This document shows, one piece after another, positions 8,209 through 14,339 of a stretch of 14,339 bases of DNA; the stretch's first letter is position 1, and each line of letters opens with the position of its first letter. The notes beneath the pieces were generated by a model that ran no database searches, had not been told where the DNA came from, and worked only from the letters and a program-made list of their open reading frames with translations. This stretch comes from JBQCHF01 sp051953655 (GTDB taxonomy: Bacteria > Actinomycetota > Actinomycetes > Motilibacterales > Motilibacteraceae), in NCBI GenBank assembly GCA_051953655.1, contig JBQCIO010000249.1, positions 1-14,339 on the forward strand. Reading direction: 5' to 3'. A program made the translations under genes and the position numbers.

Positions 8209-10301
8209 GGCCGCCGGACCCGCGGCTCGGGCCGGCCGGAGGCCTGAGCGACCAGCAGCTCGGTCGCGGCCGCGGCGTCCAGAGCCTGGCCGAAGAGGAA
8301 GCCCTGGCCCTGGCTGCAGCCGAGCGCGCGGAGCTGGTCCCGCTGCGCGACGGTCTCGATCCCCTCGGCGACCACGCGGAGCTCCAGGCTGCGGGCCACG
8401 GCCAGGATCGAGGTGACCAGCGGGGACGCACCGTCGTCCAGGTCATGGACGAATCCCCGGTCGATCTTGACCGCGGTCAGCGGCAGCTGGTGGATCGCGG
8501 CGAGCGAGGAGTAGCCGGTGCCGAAGTCGTCGACGAGCACCCCCACGCCGAGCTCGTGCAACCGGGCCAGCTGGTCCACCGCACCCTCGGCCTCGAGCGT
8601 CGCGGCCCGCTCGCTGACCTCGATCGCCAGGGCGGCACCGTCCAGGGCGAAGCGGCGCAGCAGCATGCCCACCTCGGCCACCACGTCCGTCTCGAGCAGC
8701 TGACGTTCGGCGACGTTGACCGTCACGCCGACGTCGAACCCGGCCGCCCGCCACGTGCACACCTGGCCGGCGGCTCTGGCCAGCATCTCCCGGCCGATGT
8801 CCAGGACGACGTCGGTCTCCTCTGCGGCGGCGATGAACGCGGACGCGTCGAGCACCGACCCCGGCGAGCGCCGCCAGCGGACCAGTGCCTCGAAGGCGAC
8901 CACCCGGCCGGAGGTCAGCTCCACGATCGGCTGGTAGCGGGGGAACAGCCGTCCCTGCCGCACCGCGGCGTGCAGGTCGCTGTGCGTCTGCAACCGGCGT
9001 GCCGTTTCGACGTGCATCTGGGGGTGGAAGAGCCGGTAGCTGTTGCGACCGGCGCCCTTGGCCGCGTACATGGCGATGTCGGCGTACCGCAGCGCGGTCT
9101 CCGGGTCCGTCCCCACGTCCCGGCTCTGCGCCACGCCGATGCTCGCGGTGGTGTAGACGACGTGCGACCCGACCCGGAGCGGGGTGGCCACCGCACGGCG
9201 GATCCTCGTCACCGTGGAGAGCACGTCGGCGAGGCCGTCGGTGACGTCGAGCAGCACCGCGTACTCGTCGCCCCCGAGCCTGGCTACCGTGTCGGTGGCC
9301 CGCACGCACTGCTCGACCCGCCGGCCGACCTCCCGGAGCAGGACGTCCCCGGCCGCGTGCCCGAGGCTGTCGTTGACGAGCTTGAACCGGTCGAGGTCGA
9401 GGAACAGGACGGCGAACGACGTCCCCGACCGGTGCGCCCGCCCGATGGCCTCGGTGAGGTGGTCGAGGAACAGCGCGCGGTTGGCCAGGCCGGTGAGCGT
9501 GTCGTGCAGCGCGAGCCGCCGCAGGGCCTCCTCGGCCTGCTTGCGGTCGCTGACGTCCGTCAACGAACCGGCGAACCGGCGCAGGCCCTCGCCGTCGCTG
9601 ACAGCGATCCCGCGAGCCATCACCCAGAGCCACGAACCGTCGCCCCGCCGGACCCGGAACTCGTGGCGGAACCGGCCGGTGTCTCCGGCCAGGTGGCGGT
9701 CCAGCCCGTGCCGCAGCGACTCGACGTCGTCAGGATGGATGCGCTCCCAGAGGCTGCCCGGCTCGACGTCCAGCTCACGCGCCTGCTCCCCGAGCATCTC
9801 CTGCAGCCGTGCCGAGGTGTGCACGAGACCGGTGTCCCGGTCCCAGTCGTACAGGCCGTCGTTCGCGCCCCAGGCGCTGAGCGCGAACCGTTCCTCGCTG
9901 CGCGCCAGCCGCCGCTCGGCCGACACCCGGGAGGTGATGTCCCGCAGCGTGACCACCTGGACGTCCACCCCGCGCCATCGCAACGGGGCGGCGTGCATCT
10001 CCACCACGACCTCGCTGCCGTCCGGGCGCGCGACGTCCAGCTGTGCGAGGCCCACCCCACCGGTCATCGGCAGACCGAACGGCAGCTCTCGCAGCTCCCC
10101 CAGCCCTCGGCCCAGCACCCGCGCGGCCGCGGGGTTGGCGAAGCGCACCTCCCCGGCCGCGTCCACCAGCAGGATCCCGTCGACGGTGACCTGCACGATG
10201 TCCACGAAGTCGTCGGGCGCGGTCGCAGAGAGCTCGTCGGCCGCGTCCGGCCCCGACCCGCCGACCAGCGGCCCGGACGCCTCCGGCTCCTCACAGGACA
10301 C
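8205..10301 (-). CDS. PAS-PAS-GGDEF-EAL cyclic-di-GMP synthase/phosphodiesterase
   Basis: A 698-residue signalling protein with no obvious membrane segment. A first PAS domain (about 30-125) and a second PAS/PAC domain (about 138-255) precede a GGDEF domain (about 262-425). The active site there is GGDEY (343-347) and the upstream inhibitory site RATD (334-337) is present. The EAL domain (about 435-685) keeps EALVRW (471-476), Asn529, Glu561, DDFGTGYSS (591-599), Lys612, AEG (645-647) and QGFLFG (666-671). Both making and breaking of cyclic-di-GMP are therefore possible. GGDEY is a known tolerated variant. The GTG start has GAGG seven bases upstream and is the first start in the frame. As the first gene of an operon with kaiB and kaiC, it is a candidate input or output of the Kai proteins. 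The PAS ligand is unknown. Confidence 0.94.
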   Translation of the reverse strand: MSCEEPEASGPLVGGSGPDAADELSATAPDDFVDIVQVTVDGILLVDAAGEVRFANPAAARVLGRGLGELRELPFGLPMTGGVGLAQLDVARPDGSEVVVEMHAAPLRWRGVDVQVVTLRDITSRVSAERRLARSEERFALSAWGANDGLYDWDRDTGLVHTSARLQEMLGEQARELDVEPGSLWERIHPDDVESLRHGLDRHLAGDTGRFRHEFRVRRGDGSWLWVMARGIAVSDGEGLRRFAGSLTDVSDRKQAEEALRRLALHDTLTGLANRALFLDHLTEAIGRAHRSGTSFAVLFLDLDRFKLVNDSLGHAAGDVLLREVGRRVEQCVRATDTVARLGGDEYAVLLDVTDGLADVLSTVTRIRRAVATPLRVGSHVVYTTASIGVAQSRDVGTDPETALRYADIAMYAAKGAGRNSYRLFHPQMHVETARRLQTHSDLHAAVRQGRLFPRYQPIVELTSGRVVAFEALVRWRRSPGSVLDASAFIAAAEETDVVLDIGREMLARAAGQVCTWRAAGFDVGVTVNVAERQLLETDVVAEVGMLLRRFALDGAALAIEVSERAATLEAEGAVDQLARLHELGVGVLVDDFGTGYSSLAAIHQLPLTAVKIDRGFVHDLDDGASPLVTSILAVARSLELRVVAEGIETVAQRDQLRALGCSQGQGFLFGQALDAAAATELLVAQASGRPEPRVRRP

Positions 10302-10483
10302 AGTGCGACCTCGTCTCCGGCTGACGCCGAGTCAACCGCCGGACGCGTTCCCCGACCAGGGTCGAAGGCTGCTCCTTTCGGCCCGCTCCGACTATTCCTC
10401 GGAGAAGGCTGTGGCGAGGGTCTGTCGGGGACGGCGCCGATCGCGGATGATGGCCCGGTGATCACCCCCCACCGGGTCGCCCG
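10302..10483. promoter_or_regulatory. Divergent intergenic region between the kai operon and the PEP-mutase-like gene
   Basis: This 182-base region separates two divergent transcription units and must hold promoters for both. Visible elements are an imperfectly placed inverted repeat CTCCGA...TCGGAG (10386-10391 and 10399-10404, 7-base loop) and a perfect 10-base palindrome GGTGATCACC at 10457-10466, just upstream of the plus-strand start. No -10/-35 pair can be named with confidence. Confidence 0.5.
10457..10466. repeat. Perfect palindrome GGTGATCACC
   Basis: This 10-base perfect palindrome lies 17 bases upstream of the GTG at 10484. It shares the pattern GGTGNNCACC with GGTGCGCACC at 6327-6336 in the kaiC-coxM gap. 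It could be a half of an operator. Short palindromes of this size also arise by chance in GC-rich DNA. Confidence 0.3.
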
Positions 10484-11296
10484 GTGACCGCGGACTCCGC
10501 CGCCAGGGCCGCTGCCCTCCTGGACCTGCACCACGGCCCGGGCTTCGTCCTCCCCAACGCCTGGGACGCGGGCTCGGCCCGCATCCTGGAACAGGTCGGC
10601 TTCCCTGCCATCGCCACGACCAGCGCCGGCATCGCGTGGTCCCTCGGTGTGCCGGACGGGGGATCGCTGGACCGCGACACGATGCTCGAGCACGTCGGGC
10701 GCATCGTGTCCGCGGTGAGCGTGCCGGTGACCGCGGACCTGGAGTCCGGCTACGCCGCCACCCCCGACGGTGTCGGTGAGACCGTGGCCCTCGCGGCCGC
10801 GCTCGGGGTGGTGGGGGCCAACCTCGAGGACGCGGTGGGCGGCGCGCTGTTCGGCGTCGACGAGGCGGCCGAGCGGATCGCCGCCGCCCGGGCTGCCGCA
10901 CCGAGCGGCACCTTCGTGCTGAACGCCCGCATCGACACCTACTTCACCGGGGCCACGGGGGACGTCTTCGCGCAGACCGTCGAGCGGGCCGAGCGCTACG
11001 AGCGGGCCGGTGCCGACTGCGTCTTCGTGCCCGGCGTCGTGGACGCGGAGACGATCCGCCGGCTCGCCGACGCCGTCCCCGCGCCGCTCAACGTGGTGGC
11101 GGGCCTGTCGAACCTGATCGACGCACGCACGCTCTTCGGGCTCGGCGTCACGCGGGTCAGTGTGGGCGGCGGCCTGGCCCGCGCCGTGCTCGGACTGGTG
11201 GAGCGCGCCGGCCGGGAGCTGATCGACGTTGGCACGCTCGGCTTCCTCGACGGCGCCATCGGGTACGCCGACGTGCAGCGGCGCTTCGGCTCCTGA
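10484..11296 (+). CDS. Isocitrate lyase/PEP mutase superfamily protein
   Basis: A 270-residue TIM-barrel enzyme of the PEP mutase/isocitrate lyase superfamily. The N-terminal LPNAWDAGSARILEQVGFPA (23-42) and TTSAGIAWSLG (45-55) are typical of the small bacterial subfamily. VTADLESGY (82-90) and GANLEDA (111-117) would carry the acidic residues that bind Mg2+. The KKCGH loop with the catalytic cysteine of true isocitrate and methylisocitrate lyases is not seen, so those activities are unlikely. A C-C or P-C bond reaction on an oxaloacetate-like acid is the family expectation; the substrate cannot be named. The GTG start follows a weak ribosome-binding context, so the transcript may be leaderless. 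The gene is transcribed away from the kai operon and a 119-base gap separates it from the next gene. Confidence 0.88.
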   Translation: MTADSAARAAALLDLHHGPGFVLPNAWDAGSARILEQVGFPAIATTSAGIAWSLGVPDGGSLDRDTMLEHVGRIVSAVSVPVTADLESGYAATPDGVGETVALAAALGVVGANLEDAVGGALFGVDEAAERIAAARAAAPSGTFVLNARIDTYFTGATGDVFAQTVERAERYERAGADCVFVPGVVDAETIRRLADAVPAPLNVVAGLSNLIDARTLFGLGVTRVSVGGGLARAVLGLVERAGRELIDVGTLGFLDGAIGYADVQRRFGS

Positions 11297-11415
11297 CCTG
11301 CGGCACGGGGCGACGGCTCGGCCGAGGGGAGACGCGATCGGGATGCCCGGTCGATCGGGAAGGCCGCCGGGGCGACCTTCAGTGAGGGTTCAGGTTCCCG
11401 AGGAGACTGCGCGCA
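11297..11415 (+). other. Intergenic region with palindrome and direct repeat
   Basis: This 119-base gap separates the PEP-mutase-like gene from the membrane protein gene. It holds a loopless palindrome CTCGGCCGAG (11317-11326), a 9-base direct repeat CGATCGGGA (11335-11343 and 11352-11360, 17 bases start to start), and a GAGGAG ribosome-binding site ten bases before the ATG at 11416. No T-run follows any inverted repeat, so I call no intrinsic terminator. Confidence 0.45.
11335..11360. repeat. Short direct repeat CGATCGGGA, two copies
   Basis: Two identical 9-base copies lie 17 bases apart (start to start), each containing the palindrome CGATCG. They lie upstream of the membrane protein gene and could be operator half-sites; no regulator can be named. 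Confidence 0.35.
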
Positions 11416-12495
11416 ATGAGTGAGACGCCCGCGCCGGCCCCGACTCGGCCCGCTCCAGCGGGCCCTGCTCGGAGCCGGCTCGCCCGGACCGTCCTCGCGC
11501 TCGTCCTCACGGGTGCCGTGGTGGTGCTCGCCGCGCAGGGCGTGCGCCGGCTGGGCCCCTCGTGGTCGTCGGTGCTGGGGCTGCTGCGCGGCCTGTCGCT
11601 GGGCTGGCTGGCCCTGCTCTCCGCGATCTGGCTGCTCGGCCTGGTCGCCCACACCCTGGTCCTGACGGCCTCGCTCCCCGGGCTGACCCATCGCCGTGCG
11701 CTGACGCTCAACCTCACCGGCAGCGCGGTGTCGAACGTGCTCCCGCTCGGCGGCGCGGTGGGGACGGGCCTGAACCTCGCGATGATCCGGGCGTGGGGGT
11801 TCACCCCGGCCGACTTCGTCCGCTTCACCGTGGTGTCGAAGGCATGGGACGTCCTGAGCAAGCTGTCGCTGCCGCTCGCGGTCGTGCTGCTGCTCGCCGG
11901 CACCGGGCACCTGCCCGAGCGGGTGAGCCGGACCGGCCTCTTCCTCGGGGTGGCCGGGCTCGGACTGCTGGGCGCCGGCCTGCTCGCGGTGCTGGCCGGG
12001 CGGGCCCGCTGGCTGGTGCGTGCCGCCGCGGCGCTCGAGCGGCTGCGCGAGCAGGTCCTCGCGCGCGCCGGCCGTCCTCGCCGCCTCGGACTGCGCGAGC
12101 GGGTGGCGGCGTTCGCGGAGACCACGGCGGGGCTGGTGCGACGCGGGTGGCAGCGGCTGAGCCTCGGCATGCTGGCCTACCTGCTCCTGCAGGGGCTGCT
12201 GCTGTGGCTGTCGCTGCGCGCGGTCGGAGCCGACCTCCCGCTCCCGGTGGTCCTGGCCGGGCTCGTCGCCGAGCGCGCGCTCACCCTGGTCGGGCTGACC
12301 CCCGGTGGCGTCGGGCTGGTGGAGGCCGGCGCCGTCGGTGTGCTGGTGGCCCTGGGGGCCGCTCCCAGCCCGGCGCTGGCCGGGGTGCTGCTCTATCGCG
12401 CGTTCGTGTTCGCGCTGGAGATCCCGGTCGGCGGTGCCGTGCTCGGCGGTTGGCTGCTGCTCGGCGGCGGCCGGCGTCGGCTCCGGGCCGCGTGA
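11416..12495 (+). CDS. UPF0104 / lysylphosphatidylglycerol synthase TM-region family membrane protein
   Basis: A 359-residue integral membrane protein. A cytoplasm-like Pro/Ala/Arg-rich N-terminus (1-22) is followed by about eight hydrophobic segments (roughly 23-41, 62-87, 97-115, 138-161, 173-195, 247-268, 275-295 and 303-350, the last probably two). The family's small-residue motifs are present: LPLGGAVGTGLNLAM (109-123) and LTPGGVGLVEAG (294-305). This family includes the flippase part of MprF and many proteins encoded beside glycosyltransferases. No C-terminal aminoacyl-transferase domain follows, so this is the stand-alone form and not full MprF. It is likely to move or help make a lipid-linked glycan together with the next two genes. 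ATG 11416 is chosen from the GAGGAG ten bases upstream. The substrate is not predicted. Confidence 0.88.
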   Translation: MSETPAPAPTRPAPAGPARSRLARTVLALVLTGAVVVLAAQGVRRLGPSWSSVLGLLRGLSLGWLALLSAIWLLGLVAHTLVLTASLPGLTHRRALTLNLTGSAVSNVLPLGGAVGTGLNLAMIRAWGFTPADFVRFTVVSKAWDVLSKLSLPLAVVLLLAGTGHLPERVSRTGLFLGVAGLGLLGAGLLAVLAGRARWLVRAAAALERLREQVLARAGRPRRLGLRERVAAFAETTAGLVRRGWQRLSLGMLAYLLLQGLLLWLSLRAVGADLPLPVVLAGLVAERALTLVGLTPGGVGLVEAGAVGVLVALGAAPSPALAGVLLYRAFVFALEIPVGGAVLGGWLLLGGGRRRLRAA

Positions 12496-12520
12496 GTCTC
12501 GAGAGCGACGGGCAGGAACC

Positions 12521-13690
12521 GTGCGGATCGCCCACGTCAGCGACGTCTATCTGCCTCGCCTCGGCGGCCTGGAGCTGCAGGTCCGCGACCTCGCGGCGGT
12601 TCAGGCCGCGCGCGGCGACGAGGTGCACGTGCTCACCACCACGGTCGCGGCGCCGGGCGGCGGCGAGGGGCCGGGTGACGTTCCCGTGCGCAGGCTCGAC
12701 TCCTGGCCGTCGCGGGTCGTGCCGCCCTACCACCCGCTGCCGGCCTCGCGCCTGCTCGAGGAGCTCCGTGCCGGTGCCTACGACGTCGTGCACGCGAACG
12801 CGTCGCTCGTGTCACCGCTGGCCTGGACGGCGGCCAGGGTGGCGGCCCGGTCCGGGATCCCCACCGCCGTCACCGTGCACTCGCTGTGGGAGCGGTCGGT
12901 GCCGCTGCTGCGCTCCGCCGGGACCCTGCTGGGCGCGGGCCGGTGGCCGGTGGCGTGGTCGGCGGTGAGCTCGGCGGCGGCAGAGCGGGTCGCCGACGTG
13001 CTGCCGCCGGGGACGCCGGTGGAGGTGCTCCCCAACGGGATCGACGCGGCCTGGTGGCGGCCCGCCCCAGGAGGTGCGCCGCGGACGGGGGACGGCCCGG
13101 TCACCGTCGTCAGCGTCATGCGCATGGTGGACCGCAAGCGGCCCCGTGAGCTGCTGGCCATGGTCCTGCGCGCCCGGGAGCTGGCCGGCCGCGCTCCGGT
13201 GCGGCTGGTGCTCGTCGGCGACGGCCCGCTGCGACCCGTGCTCGAGCGCGACGTCCGCCGGGCCGGGGCGACGGACCTGGTCGAGCTGCGCGGCGCCCTG
13301 GACCGCACCCGGATCCGGGCGCTGCACGCCCAGGCGCAGCTCTACGTGGCCCCGTCGCGGCTGGAGTCCTTCGGGATCGCCGCGCTCGAGGCCCGCTCGG
13401 CCGGGCTCCCGGTGCTCGCCCTGCGCTCGGGGGGAGTGAGCGACTTCGTCAAGGACGGCGTCGAGGGCTTCCTGGCCGCCGACGACGGCGAGCTGGTGCA
13501 GATCCTCGCCCGGCTGCTGGCCGACCCCTCGCAGCTGCGCCCGCTGGCCGCCCACAACCTGGCGACGCCCCCGCCGGTGTCCTGGCCGACCGTCCTCGCC
13601 GCCGCGGACCGCCTGTACGCGCTGGCCGCCGCCCGGCGCCCCGAGGCCGGTCTCCTCACCGGACGGCCCGCGGTGGGCGGCATGGCGTGA
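12521..13690 (+). CDS. GT4-family glycosyltransferase
   Basis: A 389-residue GT-B fold glycosyltransferase. The N-terminal domain starts VRIAHVSDVYLPRLGGLELQV with the GGxE-like acceptor loop (15-18), and includes DVVHANASL and AVTVHSLW. PNGID (171-175) marks the linker between domains. The C-terminal nucleotide-sugar domain has VMRMVDRKRP (199-208), LVGDGPLRP (231-239) and the retaining E-x7-E signature in ESFGIAALE (282-290). It is expected to transfer a sugar from an NDP-sugar in the cytoplasm. GTG 12521 lies 25 bases after the membrane protein stop with AGGA close upstream; the frame is open earlier, but only as a shadow of the preceding gene. It overlaps the deacetylase start by GTGA. 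Its pairing with a PIG-L deacetylase recalls MshA/MshB of mycothiol synthesis, but I do not claim that identity. Confidence 0.92.
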   Translation: MRIAHVSDVYLPRLGGLELQVRDLAAVQAARGDEVHVLTTTVAAPGGGEGPGDVPVRRLDSWPSRVVPPYHPLPASRLLEELRAGAYDVVHANASLVSPLAWTAARVAARSGIPTAVTVHSLWERSVPLLRSAGTLLGAGRWPVAWSAVSSAAAERVADVLPPGTPVEVLPNGIDAAWWRPAPGGAPRTGDGPVTVVSVMRMVDRKRPRELLAMVLRARELAGRAPVRLVLVGDGPLRPVLERDVRRAGATDLVELRGALDRTRIRALHAQAQLYVAPSRLESFGIAALEARSAGLPVLALRSGGVSDFVKDGVEGFLAADDGELVQILARLLADPSQLRPLAAHNLATPPPVSWPTVLAAADRLYALAAARRPEAGLLTGRPAVGGMA

Positions 13691-14339
13691 GCGGGCCGCC
13701 GGGCACGCTGGTGGCGTTCCACGCCCACCCCGACGACGAGGCGCTGCTGACCTCCGGCACGATGGCTCGGGCCGCGGCGGAGGGCCACCGCGTCGTCCTC
13801 GTGGTGGCCACCGACGGCGGACTCGGGCAGGCGGCGTCGGAGTTCCTCGGCAGCGGCGACACCAAGCTCGGCTCCGTCCGGATGAGGGAGCTGCAGGCCA
13901 GCGCGCGGGCGCTCGGCACCTCTCGCGTCGAGACACTGGGGTATGCGGACAGCGGACTCGGTCCCGAGACGCCACCGGACCCGCCGGGCCGAGTGCGGTT
14001 CGTGCGGGCCGATCCGGAGGAGGCCGCCGAGCGGCTGGCGGCCATACTGCGCGAGGAGCAGGCCGACGTCCTCCTCACCTACGACGCGAACGGCGGCTAC
14101 GGCCATCGCGACCACGTCAAGGTGCACCACGTCGGCGCCCGGGCCGCGGAGCTGGCCGGCACACCGCGGGTGCTCCAGGCCACCGTTCCCCGTGACCTAC
14201 TGCTCCGGGGGATCCGGTTGGCCGCCAAGGTCTATCGGTTCCCTCCCGAGTTCGACCCCAGCTCGTTCGAGCGGGCCTACACCGCGAGCGCAGCGGTGAC
14301 CCACCGGATCGGCGTCCGCCGGTATGCGTCCCAGAAGCG
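13687..14339 (+). CDS. PIG-L/LmbE-family zinc deacetylase (3' end cut by window)
   Basis: The first 217 residues of a PIG-L family N-acetylglucosaminyl-type deacetylase; the C-terminus is beyond the right edge. The metal site is clear: AHPDDE (13-18; His14 and Asp17 as ligands, Asp16 as likely base) and GYGHRDHVKVH (137-147; His143 as third ligand). TYDANGGYGH resembles the corresponding MshB region. Such enzymes remove acetyl groups from sugar amides, as in mycothiol and GPI-type pathways. GTG 13687-13689 overlaps the glycosyltransferase stop (GTGA), so the two are translationally coupled. The likely pathway is glycosylation followed by deacetylation of the same product; the substrate is unknown. 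Confidence 0.93.
   Translation, partial: MSGPPGTLVAFHAHPDDEALLTSGTMARAAAEGHRVVLVVATDGGLGQAASEFLGSGDTKLGSVRMRELQASARALGTSRVETLGYADSGLGPETPPDPPGRVRFVRADPEEAAERLAAILREEQADVLLTYDANGGYGHRDHVKVHHVGARAAELAGTPRVLQATVPRDLLLRGIRLAAKVYRFPPEFDPSSFERAYTASAAVTHRIGVRRYASQK

Noticed and set aside
8157..10487. Long plus-strand open frame (about 776 codons) opposite the GGDEF-EAL gene
   Set aside because: Antisense shadow of a gene with all catalytic motifs present; its composition is dominated by Arg, Gly, His, Val and Pro without recognisable domains.
10484..11296. True isocitrate lyase or methylisocitrate lyase
   Set aside because: The KKCGH-type catalytic loop is not seen and the protein is short; only the superfamily call is supported.
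11317..11326. Intrinsic terminator after the PEP-mutase-like gene
   Set aside because: CTCGGCCGAG is a loopless palindrome with no T-run after it.
11416..12495. Full MprF lysyl-phosphatidylglycerol synthase
   Set aside because: The protein ends after the membrane region; the C-terminal aminoacyl-transferase domain is missing.
12521..14339. Mycothiol genes mshA and mshB
   Set aside because: Family membership fits, but the membrane protein partner and the general nature of GT4 and PIG-L motifs do not allow that identity.

Overview
The window comes from a high-GC actinobacterium. Base composition is strongly GC-rich, many starts are GTG, and genes overlap by a GTGA or ATGA tetranucleotide. The gene content (form I CO dehydrogenase, PIG-L deacetylase, GT4 glycosyltransferase) would fit Geodermatophilaceae or relatives, but that family-level placement is a guess. 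Almost all of the window is coding. There is no gene-free stretch over 300 bases, and I see no tRNA, rRNA, CRISPR array or insertion sequence.

Layout. (1) Positions 1-6210, minus strand: an aerobic carbon monoxide dehydrogenase operon transcribed right to left, coxM-coxS-coxL-xdhC/coxF-like-moxR/coxD-coxE. coxE runs off the left edge. The structural subunits carry their cofactor motifs, and CoxL has the form I active-site loop AYACSFR, so this is predicted to be a true Mo-Cu CO dehydrogenase. The maturation genes follow directly. The XdhC-like protein carries an added C-terminal YHS metal-binding domain and a His-rich tail. (2) Positions 6387-10301, minus strand: a three-gene operon encoding a PAS-PAS-GGDEF-EAL cyclic-di-GMP protein, a KaiB homologue and a double-domain KaiC homologue. 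This is a KaiB-KaiC clock or hourglass-type module, with no KaiA in view, translationally coupled to a c-di-GMP enzyme. It lies directly upstream of the cox operon on the same strand. (3) Positions 10484-14339, plus strand: a divergent isocitrate lyase/PEP mutase family enzyme, then a group of three genes: a membrane protein of the flippase-like UPF0104 family, a GT4 glycosyltransferase and a PIG-L deacetylase cut by the right edge. The last three look like a small envelope glycoconjugate pathway.

How the parts may work together. The cox operon would let the cell draw energy from trace CO during carbon starvation. The Kai and c-di-GMP operon would be a timing or energy-sensing switch. Its position just upstream of cox suggests, but does not show, shared control or read-through. 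The most novel items are the GGDEF/EAL-kaiB-kaiC operon with its altered KaiC phosphosite and CI catalytic residues, and the XdhC-YHS fusion, which may bear on copper insertion into CO dehydrogenase.
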